Assembly: GCA_903858115.1 (NCBI GenBank)
Contig: CAIOHR010000114.1
Location: forward strand, 1 to 64,000
DNA length: 64,000 nucleotides
DNA from: an uncultured Pirellula sp.
GTDB lineage: Bacteria; Planctomycetota; Planctomycetia; Pirellulales; Pirellulaceae
Direction: 5' to 3'
Part shown: in pieces, positions 8,793 to 17,493 of the stretch
How the letters are laid out: every line of letters starts with the position of its first letter
Position numbering within the stretch: position 1 is the stretch's first letter
Program-made: the position numbers and the translations under genes
Notes under the pieces: model-generated
What the model saw: only the letters and a program-made list of their open reading frames with translations
What the model was told of the DNA's origin: nothing
Databases searched by the model: none

Positions 8793-9215
8793 TTACTCCC
8801 AGGAACCTGTGCGCCCTTGTTTCTTTTGGCTTTGGATCTTTTTGTTTTCCACCCGGCGGCGTTTTGAACCCGCGGTAGGGCGAGTCGGTTTTCGGATCGT
8901 CGGCGGTCTCATCGCCTCCAAAATCAGGTTACGCAGTCTTTCGCGACACGCTTGGATGTTGCGGGACTGTTCGCGATGAACTTGGCTAGTTATCTGGAGA
9001 ATTCCGTCCTCCGTGATGCGTGATGCCGCCAAAGCCTTCAAGCGAACCATCGTTGTTGGGTATAATGCCGTCGAGGCAGCAACGTTCCAACACAGCGTCG
9101 CCTTCGAGTTGACTTTATTCACATTTTGGCCGCCCGGCCCCCCGCTCCTTGCGAACTGTATGTCCAATTCGCTGCTGGGTATGAATACTTGTTCGTTGAT
9201 AACGAGATCTTCCAT
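8793..9215 (-). CDS. arfB: Peptidyl-tRNA hydrolase of the ArfB/YaeJ type (RF-1 domain)
   Basis: A 140-residue protein with the class-I release-factor catalytic loop GGPGGQNVNKVNSK (about residues 25-38), where GGQ hydrolyses the peptidyl-tRNA ester. It lacks the codon-recognition domains of RF1/RF2. Its C-terminus is strongly basic (KRRRVENKKIQSQKKQGR), as in ArfB, whose tail sits in the empty mRNA channel of stalled ribosomes. Length and architecture match ArfB, so it should rescue ribosomes on mRNAs without stop codons. It is divergent from the beta-propeller gene, with about 60 bp between starts. Confidence 0.88.
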   Translation of the reverse strand: MEDLVINEQVFIPSSELDIQFARSGGPGGQNVNKVNSKATLCWNVAASTALYPTTMVRLKALAASRITEDGILQITSQVHREQSRNIQACRERLRNLILEAMRPPTIRKPTRPTAGSKRRRVENKKIQSQKKQGRTGSWE

Positions 9216-9274
9216 TGAATCCGAAACAGCCTTTCTTCAGCATCCCCACACAATTCTTTGCCGATACACATCTC

Positions 9275-10711
9275 ATGTTTATTCGTTTTTTGATTTTGGC
9301 TATTTTTGCATTACCCACAACGTGCAACTCGGATCTTTTTGCTCAATCTAGGGCCATCGATACGACGAGTTCGGCGAAGACTCCAAGCCTGTGGACACGA
9401 ACGGTGGGTGAAGATTGGCCTAGAATGCTGGGAGCTCAATACGACTCCACGTCGCGAGAAAAAGGAATTCGAAAAGAGTGGGGCAGTAAAGGTCTCGAAG
9501 TCGTTTGGGCTGCGAACACTGGCGAAGGGTATGGAAACGGAGTCGCCAGCCAAGGACGCTGGTTTCAGTTTGATCGATTCGGTTCCGCTGAGCGACTGTC
9601 GTGCCACCATGCGGAAACGGGCGAAGTCCTTTGGAAATGGGAAAAGCCTGTCGTCTATTCGGATGCCTATGGCTACAACAGTGGCCCTCGCTGTAGTCCT
9701 GTCGTCGATGATGACCGTGTCTATGTCTATGGAGTCAATGGAACTCTTGCATGCATTTCCGTGGCAGATGGAAAAACTATCTGGGAAACAAACACATCCG
9801 AGCAATTTCATGTCATACCTAGCTTTTTTGGAGTCGGTGCATCTCCGTTAGTCTATGGCGATCTTCTTTGGGTGATGGTGGGGGGAAGCCCTGAGTCGAA
9901 AAGTAGCCGATTCGCAACCATCAATGACTTGCCTTACGCCAAGCCAAATAACAGTGCGATGGTTGCTTTCGCAAAACGCACCGGCAGAGTCGTTCATCAA
10001 GTGGGAAATTATCTGGCGAGTTACTCTGCTCCTGTCGTTCGTCAAATCGATGGGAAGGATGTCTGTTTAGCATTTGTTCGCGAGGGACTCCTTACCTTCC
10101 ATCCCAAGGATGGATCCAATCAGCAGTTTTCTCCTTGGCGAGCTTCTATTCTTGAGAGCGTCAATGCAGCTTCGCCAGTACTGATCGACAACAAAATACT
10201 GATAGGCGAAACTTACGAAAAGGGAGGCTGCTTGATTGAGCTCGCGGCCGGGAAACACAAACGTCTTTGGGCCGATGGCCTAACGCGTAAAGATCAAGCG
10301 ATGAGACCACACTGGACCACGCCGCTCGTTGACGGGAATGACGTCTACGTGAGCAGCGGTAGGAACGAACCGGATACTGACCTGCGATGCGTAACCCTCG
10401 GTCCCTCTGATAACCCATCTGTATGGAACCCCTCGGTTCGATGGACGGTTCGCAATCGAGATCGAATGACTGGGTTGATGGTCGATGGTCATTTGGTCAT
10501 GCTCGGAGAATCTGGAACGCTCCAATTACTGGCAGTCGACAACCGATCCTTCCGAGTTATTAGCGAGATGGATTTGGCAAACACGATCGATCCACGAGAC
10601 AATGCGCCGTATATCCAAACTCCAAGCTGGGCACCGCCGGTTTTGTCACATGGCTTACTCTATGTCCGCGGCGCGAACAAAGTCATCTGCCTAAAGCTGA
10701 TGGACAAATGA
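9275..10711 (+). CDS. Secreted PQQ-type beta-propeller protein
   Basis: A 478-residue protein with the repeated GEVLWKWEKP / GKTIWETNT-type blades of the PQQ/BamB propeller superfamily. The start at MFIRFLILAIFALPTTC gives a good signal peptide ending near Ala23; the open frame begins 20 codons earlier at a Met without a signal. No Shine-Dalgarno is obvious. In planctomycetes these proteins are abundant and of unknown role; without quinone-dehydrogenase motifs it is probably a binding or scaffold protein in the periplasm. It is transcribed towards the M50 trio. Confidence 0.8.
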   Translation: MFIRFLILAIFALPTTCNSDLFAQSRAIDTTSSAKTPSLWTRTVGEDWPRMLGAQYDSTSREKGIRKEWGSKGLEVVWAANTGEGYGNGVASQGRWFQFDRFGSAERLSCHHAETGEVLWKWEKPVVYSDAYGYNSGPRCSPVVDDDRVYVYGVNGTLACISVADGKTIWETNTSEQFHVIPSFFGVGASPLVYGDLLWVMVGGSPESKSSRFATINDLPYAKPNNSAMVAFAKRTGRVVHQVGNYLASYSAPVVRQIDGKDVCLAFVREGLLTFHPKDGSNQQFSPWRASILESVNAASPVLIDNKILIGETYEKGGCLIELAAGKHKRLWADGLTRKDQAMRPHWTTPLVDGNDVYVSSGRNEPDTDLRCVTLGPSDNPSVWNPSVRWTVRNRDRMTGLMVDGHLVMLGESGTLQLLAVDNRSFRVISEMDLANTIDPRDNAPYIQTPSWAPPVLSHGLLYVRGANKVICLKLMDK

Positions 10712-10737
10712 AGCCCCATTCCATGGGACGATAGCAT

Positions 10738-10765
10738 TTATCCAAGTTGAAGTGTTCGTGGATAA
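10738..10765. repeat. Inverted repeat between convergent genes
   Basis: TTATCCA (10738-10744) and TGGATAA (10759-10765) flank a 14-base loop between the convergent propeller and M50 genes. It may serve as a weak bidirectional terminator. No T-run is present. Confidence 0.3.
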
Positions 10766-10842
10766 CATGACATCGACTCGCTCTGAACGCTAGCCTGGCG
10801 AGTTTGGTAGTGATCTGACAGCTTCGTTAAAAGAGGCACCTT

Positions 10843-13011
10843 CTAGGCAGCCTTGAACTGAACGTGGATGGCTGCATAAGCCCATCGAATCACCGTTTGC
10901 CAAATGTTCTCCGAATGATCCGAGAGCTTGACCGAACAGAGAATGCCAGGTGACGGAAGGCTGGGGCGATACTCGCGCGTCCATAGAGAACGTTGGAACG
11001 AATGCGGCTTGAGAGCGATACGAGCATGCAGTCGAGGTTTTTCTGTTTTGTACTCTTCTTTTCCATCTGCCGATTTGCTTTGAACCACCGGCAGCGGGCC
11101 TCCAAAAATGCCACCCATACTCGGGAATTCGACTGTGTCCGATGACCGAGGTAATACTTGGACAACTTCGCCAAGCCAAGCTTCCCCATTGGAGAGTGTT
11201 ACATTGGCTGCAGTGCCGTGCGATCGAGAAATCACATCCCACTTGTCCTGTGGCAACGAAGCGTGGATCTCGAGTTGATCGGGTTCGACCACATAACCTA
11301 TGGACCCACCTTCCTTGAGGAAATTGCCAACCAAGTTGTGAGACGAACGGATCATCAATACGCCGTCGCGTGGGGAATGGACAGTCAGAGTAGCCAGCTT
11401 CGCATTGAGGCTTTCGTATTTAAAACGCAGGGATGCGAGGTTGGCTTCTTCTGCTTGCAACTCGGACTCTTTTCGCTGAGCCCTGAGTGCATGGCATTTT
11501 TCCTCGCTCGATTCGACAAGCAATTTCGCATTATCGCATTCAAAGGTTAGGTCGGGATTCTTCATTCGTAGAATCTCATCTCCTGTGCGAACCCCTTGCC
11601 CATCATGTCGAAGAACTTCGACAACTAGACCTGGAGATTCCACTCGCAATTCAATCGGTTCTACAAAATCTACCGTGCCAGGCCAGTAAATCTGGAAGGG
11701 GGACGGAAGCAATCCGAGCAAACCGATCCCGATCATAATCAAGGAAGCACGCAGGCACTTCCGCCAAGACAATTGAGTGACAATCCAAGCAACAGACGGT
11801 TTGGGCCCAACCGTTGTACCAGACATTCGACGCAAAACATGCGGCATGACAAACCACAATGCGGCAAATGCGAGTACAACGACGATGCCAATACCATCCC
11901 AAGCGACCCATAGTCCCCAGGCTAGTGTTGTGAGCATGAGCATTCGCGAACACCAACTTGCGATACCATACGACAGCACGACAAGCGCTGACGAGTGACT
12001 TGGCGGGCATTCATAGAATGTTCTGAATAACAATTTCTTCACGGCTGCTTGCGCATCTTGCCAAAGATTGGGACGGCCAATCAAATCGGTCATGATGTAG
12101 TAGCCATCGAAACGCATCAATGGATTTCCATTGAATGCAACCGTCGAAATTGTTCCTAGGGTCACGATAGAAATGCACAAAAATCGCAAGACTGCCGATT
12201 CGAACCAGCAGGCCCCAACGACCGCCAAAGACGCGAACGTAACTTCGAAAAGGATTCCACTGGCGCTGATCAATATGCGAGACCAACGATTTTCAATCTG
12301 CCAAACACTAGGCGCATTCACAAAGGGTGAGGGAGTGAAGAACATGAAACCGAGTCCAGCACTTTCGGCTTTGGCCCCAAACCTGGCACATGCAACGGCA
12401 TGTCCCAATTCATGAACACACTTTAACAGTAGCCATGCGAGCAGAAGCCACCATTGGCTTCCCGGCACAAACAGCCCAACACTTAGTTTGGTGAGGGATG
12501 ATGCGTTGGCAATTGCGTGCGAAATCGCGACCACCCAAAGAACGATTGCAACAACCGCTGCTGGGATCGAGATCAATCCCTTCAGAGGGCGAACCCATTT
12601 GTCCAGGGTCTCGCCGTTGGTTAACTTAATACGAAAGAAACTTGGATCGAATAATTTCGGCGCGACCGGTGCGACAGGGCGACCTTCCTCACTTACAGGT
12701 GCGAAGCCTTCGATGGGGTTATCCGCGATTTTCTCAACGAGTCCAGAGTTGATCAACCCGGCCAGAACTTTTCGCACTTTCTCTGGATCGGCTGCCGCCA
12801 AGCGATTGCTATGTTGTTTTGCATTGAGGAACGCATCTGAAAACGTGCGTGACTCGTCGAATGCTGCGCAGAGTTCGTACTCAAGGCTTCCGAATCGCCA
12901 AAACTTGTCTCGGGTACCGTCTTGCGCGACGTACTGAATGCCACGCTTTGAAGACGTTACCGAGAATTGTACATCTGGCCGAAGCCTAAATTTGGTGTTA
13001 TCGGTGGTCAC
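10843..13011 (-). CDS. M50 (site-2 protease type) metalloprotease with PqqD-like N-terminus and lipoyl/HlyD C-terminus
   Basis: A 722-residue membrane protein starting at a GTG. Residues 1-100 (RPDVQFSV...GLVEK) look like the PqqD-type winged helix often fused to such peptidases. Several membrane segments follow. The zinc site is HELGH (200-204), with the third ligand in NPLMRFDGYY (Asp302). After a final membrane helix near residue 430, a lipoyl-like hairpin (VESPGLVVEVL...GVRTGDEILRM), a coiled coil (about 490-530) and a beta-barrel region resemble membrane-fusion proteins. Family knowledge predicts intramembrane or membrane-proximal proteolysis, and the adaptor part suggests coupling to export. 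It is the last gene of a three-gene set with two HlyD-like proteins, 20 bp from the nearest. The name used in databases is roughly putative peptide zinc metalloprotease. Confidence 0.85.
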   Translation of the reverse strand: MTTDNTKFRLRPDVQFSVTSSKRGIQYVAQDGTRDKFWRFGSLEYELCAAFDESRTFSDAFLNAKQHSNRLAAADPEKVRKVLAGLINSGLVEKIADNPIEGFAPVSEEGRPVAPVAPKLFDPSFFRIKLTNGETLDKWVRPLKGLISIPAAVVAIVLWVVAISHAIANASSLTKLSVGLFVPGSQWWLLLAWLLLKCVHELGHAVACARFGAKAESAGLGFMFFTPSPFVNAPSVWQIENRWSRILISASGILFEVTFASLAVVGACWFESAVLRFLCISIVTLGTISTVAFNGNPLMRFDGYYIMTDLIGRPNLWQDAQAAVKKLLFRTFYECPPSHSSALVVLSYGIASWCSRMLMLTTLAWGLWVAWDGIGIVVVLAFAALWFVMPHVLRRMSGTTVGPKPSVAWIVTQLSWRKCLRASLIMIGIGLLGLLPSPFQIYWPGTVDFVEPIELRVESPGLVVEVLRHDGQGVRTGDEILRMKNPDLTFECDNAKLLVESSEEKCHALRAQRKESELQAEEANLASLRFKYESLNAKLATLTVHSPRDGVLMIRSSHNLVGNFLKEGGSIGYVVEPDQLEIHASLPQDKWDVISRSHGTAANVTLSNGEAWLGEVVQVLPRSSDTVEFPSMGGIFGGPLPVVQSKSADGKEEYKTEKPRLHARIALKPHSFQRSLWTREYRPSLPSPGILCSVKLSDHSENIWQTVIRWAYAAIHVQFKAA

Positions 13012-13031
13012 TACGGTATCTTTCTATGTTG

Positions 13032-14699
13032 TTACCAAATCCACTGGTTCGCTAACCAGCGATAAGGTTTGAAGAACAACAGCCATCCAACACTTCGCCA
13101 GCCTGCTTCAATTTGAGCGGTTGCTTTCATTCCCGGTCGCAACTGCATGTTTGAATCTGCGATAACAACATCCGCGATAAATATCGTCTCTTGATCAATA
13201 ATCGACGCTCGAGGTTCGATTCGTCCAATACTTCCATGAAACGACTTTCCGCCAGTAGCATCAGAACGAACAGCGACCTTATCTCCTACTTTAATCTGTC
13301 CCAGGTCTTGAGCGTTCAAATGCACTTCGACCGTCATCGACTCCATCTCTGCGATCTCAAAGAGATTTTGCCCCAGTGTCACGGGCATTCCGATGCTTCG
13401 CTTCCAGTCTCCCTGAACTACAGTGCCATCGGCAAGTGCTCGCACTTCTAGCCGACTGAGCTGGTCTTGGAGGCTTTCAATGCGTGTTTGCGCTCGACGA
13501 ACTTCGACTTTCGCAATTCCCATCTCGCCAGCCGTACGCATCGCGATGGCCGTATCCAGCTTTTTCGTTGCACCCTCCAATTCAGCCTGTGCCGTCGAAA
13601 GGTCGCGGAGCATTTGTTCTCCGTCCAACTGTGCCAAAAGCTGCCCCTTCTCAACACGATCGCCTGGACGTACGTTGCACAATGCAATGTGCCCTGCGAC
13701 GGGGCTGGCAATGTACTGTCGAACTTCAGGCTCGAACACACATTCACGTCTAGGATAGTAGGGTACAGGTAGAAGTAGTCCCAACAGCAATACAGCAACA
13801 GGTATTAGCAGTTTCTTCGGATTCGCCCGTGCCCATTCCATTCTCCCAGTCCAACGCAAGCTCCAGCGACATCGCTTGATCAAAAACCAATCATCGATCT
13901 CTCGCTTGAGGTACTGAACATCCCTACACTCTCGCGACTCACACTTCTTTTTGAAAACCGATAATCGACTACCCAATCCAGAACTGGTATCCATCACCAA
14001 TACGGCAAAGCCGGACGACTGGGGCAGTTCTAGTGCAATGCATGTCAATGGTTTGTCAAAAGCTCTGCTCAATCGATTCATGCTCGCACATAACGATGCA
14101 GACTCTCCTGCAACGATTGGTCCTTTATCGACAATCGGTTCAACAGGTAAACCTGATATATCGGTCTCGATGGATTGTTCTTGATTGACAGGCTGCACCG
14201 AGCATAATGCGCCGCCCCTGAGAATGGCTTTCTTCGCGATGCTCGCAATCAAATCTCGATGAACTCGGAGCAGTGATGCATCCCAACCTATACAATCAAG
14301 GTCAAATATCTTGCCCCGTTTGTTGGTTACCAAAACAGCGATACGTTCGCCAAGGACGAGAGCCGCTTCGGATAGCCATGATTGCAGAAACTGCTTCGAA
14401 TGGAGATCTCGCGACATGAAGGCGGGAAGTGCCCTCGATGGATCGACCTTCATAGAGTCACTTAGCGGTTGTTCGCGTCGAGGCCACGCGACCGAGGAGG
14501 CTAGTGAACTTATCCGGTCATGGGTTGCATCAAGGGTTCGTTCTAAATCTGTACCAGAATCATACAGTTTGGTAACTAAGCTATCAAACTCTGCGGTCAT
14601 CGCCCGCAGATCATCTCCAGTCAGTACGCCACCCGCCGTCGCTCGCGCGGGTACGACGCACTCGTTTCGCTTTGGGTTGTGGGAAGTGGCGTTGTTCAC
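13032..14699 (-). CDS. HlyD-family membrane fusion protein with cytoplasmic N-terminal domain
   Basis: A 555-residue protein. Residues 1-270 are soluble and have a GAF-like look (ERIAVLVTNKRGKIFDLDCIG...), which is only a tentative assignment. A single membrane helix (LLIPVAVLLLGLLLPVPYY, about 300) follows, then a lipoyl half-motif (ASPVAGHIALCNVRPGDRVEKGQLLAQLDGE), a coiled coil, the second lipoyl half and a beta-barrel ending in RPGMKATAQIE. This is the layout of type I secretion adaptors. The start was placed at the GTG at 14699 because AAAGGA lies seven bases upstream. It sits between two related genes: 11 bp from the upstream adaptor stop, 20 bp from the M50 gene. No ABC ATPase, RND pump or TolC-like gene is adjacent. 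Confidence 0.85.
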   Translation of the reverse strand: MNNATSHNPKRNECVVPARATAGGVLTGDDLRAMTAEFDSLVTKLYDSGTDLERTLDATHDRISSLASSVAWPRREQPLSDSMKVDPSRALPAFMSRDLHSKQFLQSWLSEAALVLGERIAVLVTNKRGKIFDLDCIGWDASLLRVHRDLIASIAKKAILRGGALCSVQPVNQEQSIETDISGLPVEPIVDKGPIVAGESASLCASMNRLSRAFDKPLTCIALELPQSSGFAVLVMDTSSGLGSRLSVFKKKCESRECRDVQYLKREIDDWFLIKRCRWSLRWTGRMEWARANPKKLLIPVAVLLLGLLLPVPYYPRRECVFEPEVRQYIASPVAGHIALCNVRPGDRVEKGQLLAQLDGEQMLRDLSTAQAELEGATKKLDTAIAMRTAGEMGIAKVEVRRAQTRIESLQDQLSRLEVRALADGTVVQGDWKRSIGMPVTLGQNLFEIAEMESMTVEVHLNAQDLGQIKVGDKVAVRSDATGGKSFHGSIGRIEPRASIIDQETIFIADVVIADSNMQLRPGMKATAQIEAGWRSVGWLLFFKPYRWLANQWIW

Positions 14700-14705
14700 C
14701 GGTAT

Positions 14706-14712
14706 GTCCTTT
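14706..14712 (-). promoter_or_regulatory. Ribosome binding site deciding the GTG start of the HlyD-family gene
   Basis: AAAGGAC on the minus strand, seven bases before the GTG at 14699 and overlapping the stop codon of the preceding gene, consistent with coupled translation. Confidence 0.7.
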
Positions 14713-15538
14713 AAGGATTTATGAGTTCGCAATTGGCAGCGCGAATGGAGTGGTCTGAGTTTTCGATGATAACCGTCAACTCGATCGTTCGGCCTGACGC
14801 ATCGGCAAAGGGTGCTATGTATTCGATCTGCCCAGATACAACTACTAAGTTCGATAGGCGAATCTCGGCTGAAGTACGATCTCGGAATTTATCCGCCACC
14901 TGCTCCGATAGCATGAACGTTGCCCGAAGCTTTGAGATATCGAGTAGCTTTACGAAAGCGGGAGCGTTTCCAGCGATGTACTCCCCTTCCTTTTTATAGA
15001 TTTCAACAGCGATCCCATCATGCGGAGCACGAATGGTCCGTTCGCTGAGAGCGATTTCCGCTTTCTCTAACCTAGCCTGAGATAATTGCTTAGCCTCCGT
15101 TTGGGTCTGAAACTTGGCTTCGGCAATTTTCAGATCTAGTTCAAACTTCTCTAGCTCTCGCGGACTTGCTTTCGATTGTTCCACCAGCGGTCGTGTCTGC
15201 TGCACACGACGCCTGCTAAATTCGACTTCTCGTCGCGCTGTTTCTAATGTACCAATGGAGAACGCATCTGCCTCCGCTTCTTTCAAGGCTGCACGCGGTT
15301 GTTCCGAATCCAGTCTGCCCAACGGCACTCCCGATTGAACGAACTCGCCACGTTTCACCAAGACTTCTTTAACGATTCCAAACTCGGCTGTAGCGACTTC
15401 CGTCGCACGAAACGGCGCTAAGCTTCCGAGCATATCAATCGATGCGGAAGTTCGTTGAATGACGGACTGACCATACAAAACGTGGCCGCTCTCTAAGGAT
15501 GCAAACGTTAGTGTCAGTAGTATTGTACGGAGATTCAT
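14711..15538 (-). CDS. Periplasmic adaptor (HlyD/RND-MFP-like), short form
   Basis: A 275-residue protein with a signal peptide (MNLRTILLTLTFASLESGHVLYG). It then has a split lipoyl motif around a coiled coil: RATEVATAEFGIVKEVLVKRGEFVQSG, helices at about 85-155, and TIRAPHDGIAVEIYKKEGEYI. A short beta domain ends at residue 275. It is shorter than most RND adaptors (350-400 residues) and lacks their membrane-proximal domain. It is first in the trio with the HlyD-family and M50 proteins and likely forms part of one envelope-spanning complex with them. No partner pump is visible in the window. Confidence 0.82.
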   Translation of the reverse strand: MNLRTILLTLTFASLESGHVLYGQSVIQRTSASIDMLGSLAPFRATEVATAEFGIVKEVLVKRGEFVQSGVPLGRLDSEQPRAALKEAEADAFSIGTLETARREVEFSRRRVQQTRPLVEQSKASPRELEKFELDLKIAEAKFQTQTEAKQLSQARLEKAEIALSERTIRAPHDGIAVEIYKKEGEYIAGNAPAFVKLLDISKLRATFMLSEQVADKFRDRTSAEIRLSNLVVVSGQIEYIAPFADASGRTIELTVIIENSDHSIRAANCELINP

Positions 15539-15851
15539 ATTGGAGCCTGTTCACCTTTCCCTCATCCAGCACAACAATCCAGGATCAAAAAATGGGGAGC
15601 CTAGTTGTGCCGCGACAAACGAGATAAGCAACAATGTCATCCGAAACGTGCGCAGCAGTCCCAATCGTTGAAGTTTCTCAAAAAGTCCGTTCGGATTCTG
15701 CGGCTTAGGCTGAATAAACAGCCTGGAAGGAGGCAAGCAAAGGAAAGCCAACTCGAGTGCACTGCGAAAATATCGCTCCGGCCATAAACAGAAGCGGCAC
15801 ACTCTATTCCCACTCGGCCAAAACAATGCTTCGTCAATGCAAATAGATCGT
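15539..15851. other. Spacer between the adaptor trio and the PKS cluster; no gene supported
   Basis: This 313-bp gap must hold the promoter of the leftward adaptor trio. A leftward open frame ending at 15551 could encode about 86 residues from a GTG near 15811, with a hydrophobic C-terminal part, only 12 bp before the adaptor start. It has no good ribosome site and no recognised similarity, so it is not called. A short leader peptide or small membrane protein remains possible. Confidence 0.4.
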
Positions 15852-16652
15852 TCAACGGAACTTGCGAAGCGATCCGACGCCGATGAAAGGCAGCCCGGAA
15901 ACCTCCCTGCCGTACTCCAAGTACGGATCGCCAATGAATTTTAGCAAGCGTCGGTCTTTGAAGTAACTGCCTGCGTAAATGTAGACAGTCCAGATTCCCG
16001 TCAGGATTGCATGGTCCATCGTCATTTCGGGGGTAAACCAAATCAATCCGAGAAAACTCATATAGACAGGATGTCGCATGTATTTGAAAGCTCCAAGCTT
16101 CAAAAATTCACGCACCGGAGGTTTTTGTTGGATCAACCAATACCACCATTGAGTCACCCCTGTTTGGTAACCCATCCCAGTCAAATACAAGCTGTAGAAC
16201 AATGCTAACCATGAACCGTAGAAACCAGTTAGCATGACCAGGTTCATCCAACCTGTGAATCGCCAAATCGCAATCTCGCTTCTTCCCCAAAAGTGGAAGG
16301 TCAACAAAAGAGTGATGCACGTTACGCAGCAATGCAAACACCCAAGCAATCCGCCAGGCATCCATCGCTTGATGATTCGCTGGGTAGGCGGAGCCAATAG
16401 GATGCTATGAGGGATACAGAATCCGATCGCAAGTACGCAATCGACAAGAATCCAATGCGCGTGGGGAGCAGAACCTCCATAACGCAGAAATAGAAACAAA
16501 TAGACTACCGTTACGAGAAACAAAGCTTGCGTTCCAACACCAAAGGCAACACCTGCCCATCGCCCGAGTGCTATCGATCGAGAGTCGTGACCAACCCGTG
16601 ACGATGCTGACCTAGCAGGTGCTACGCCAGCAGAAGCTAAACTATTCGACAT
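15852..16652 (-). CDS. Integral-membrane methyltransferase (isoprenylcysteine methyltransferase/NnrU-like)
   Basis: A 266-residue protein with five or six membrane helices. The C-terminal signature KYMRHPVYMSFLGL...YIYAGSYFKDRRLLKFIGDPYLEYGREV is typical of the isoprenylcysteine carboxyl methyltransferase / phospholipid methyltransferase / NnrU superfamily, in which this part binds S-adenosylmethionine. Overall it also resembles methanethiol S-methyltransferase (MddA), so the acceptor is uncertain. The start MSNSLAS overlaps the preceding methyltransferase stop by 11 bases and has AAGGGAA at the proper distance. It is the last gene of the leftward arm of the PKS cluster. In Bacillus subtilis a membrane methyltransferase of this type (BpsB) methylates type III PKS products, so a similar O-methylation of a lipid phenol or pyrone is plausible here. 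Confidence 0.75.
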   Translation of the reverse strand: MSNSLASAGVAPARSASSRVGHDSRSIALGRWAGVAFGVGTQALFLVTVVYLFLFLRYGGSAPHAHWILVDCVLAIGFCIPHSILLAPPTQRIIKRWMPGGLLGCLHCCVTCITLLLTFHFWGRSEIAIWRFTGWMNLVMLTGFYGSWLALFYSLYLTGMGYQTGVTQWWYWLIQQKPPVREFLKLGAFKYMRHPVYMSFLGLIWFTPEMTMDHAILTGIWTVYIYAGSYFKDRRLLKFIGDPYLEYGREVSGLPFIGVGSLRKFR

Positions 16653-17493
16653 TTCCCTTAAATCCCTTTTCTGCGACGAAGAAGCCGTATTCCATGGCTC
16701 CTGATTTATATGCATTCAAGATTGCATCGAAATGGTTCAAGAACAATGTGTGGTTCTTTCCCAACAGTCGAGCAAGATACCGAACACCCGTGCGTTCCAC
16801 TCTCGCTTTGCAAATCTCCCAGGTTCGCTCCACTTGCCTGGTCCATATACCCGTGCTGACCATGCGAAGGCCTGCGTCCTCAAACCATTGAACGTAGTCA
16901 GACTGGCTCCCGAGCGACGGGCAAAACATGCCATCGCAGACTTGCTCTACTTGCTTTCGTTCATCCGCGTTGATAGGAGCCTCCTTTGCGAGCCACGCAC
17001 AAAGCGCAAAACGGCCTCCAGGTTTTAACCAACTGGCTGCCTTCTTAAAAAAGGCAGGCTTGTCAAACAAATGCTCTGTACATTCTATGCTCCAAACATA
17101 GTCGGCCGAGTTGGATCCCAGCTCCACTTGCTCGGCATCTTTGCAAAGAAATTTCGGTGCCGGAGATACTCGATTCCATTTCGCGCTGGATGCAGCCCAG
17201 AGTCGCTGAACGGGGCTCAATGTCACACCCGTTACGTGGCACGATCGATGCTTGGCGAGCCATTGGCTGGAGCCACCCATACCGCAACCAATGTCGTAGA
17301 CGACGCTTCCGGCTCGAATTTCAGCAAGGTTCGCAAGCTTATTGGTCAGTTGTACTTGAGCTACTTGGGAGGATTCGTTCTCTTCCCAATATCCATGATG
17401 AATATGGGGGCCCCAGAGCAACCGATAGAATAACGTGCTAATGTCATAGTGATTTCGTATGACCTCTTTCTTCACGGAAGTATGCTCAATCAT
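16642..17493 (-). CDS. SAM-dependent methyltransferase, gamma-tocopherol/CMAS-like
   Basis: A 283-residue class I methyltransferase. The N-terminus (VIRNHYDISTLFYRLLWGPHIHHGYWE) matches the family that includes gamma-tocopherol, sarcosine and cyclopropane-type methyltransferases. Motif I is VYDIGCGMGGSS (about 65-76) and the acidic post-motif is CTEHLFDKPAFFKKAASWLKPGG. Tocopherol-type enzymes methylate aromatic head groups of lipids. The ATG overlaps the stop of the upstream YceI-like gene (ATGA, 17490-17493), so translation is likely coupled. It probably methylates a ring carbon or hydroxyl of the lipid product of the neighbouring type III PKS, or of a quinone. That role is inferred from context. 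Confidence 0.82.
   Translation of the reverse strand: MIEHTSVKKEVIRNHYDISTLFYRLLWGPHIHHGYWEENESSQVAQVQLTNKLANLAEIRAGSVVYDIGCGMGGSSQWLAKHRSCHVTGVTLSPVQRLWAASSAKWNRVSPAPKFLCKDAEQVELGSNSADYVWSIECTEHLFDKPAFFKKAASWLKPGGRFALCAWLAKEAPINADERKQVEQVCDGMFCPSLGSQSDYVQWFEDAGLRMVSTGIWTRQVERTWEICKARVERTGVRYLARLLGKNHTLFLNHFDAILNAYKSGAMEYGFFVAEKGFKGNVE

Noticed and set aside
9311..9851. Frames of 166 and 181 codons on both strands around 9.3-9.8 kb.
   Set aside because: They overlap the beta-propeller gene, which has blade motifs and a signal peptide.
15551..15934. Leftward frame of 127 codons between the adaptor trio and the membrane methyltransferase.
   Set aside because: Its first part is a shadow of the methyltransferase gene; the remainder has no ribosome site. 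Kept only as a weak possibility for a shorter product.
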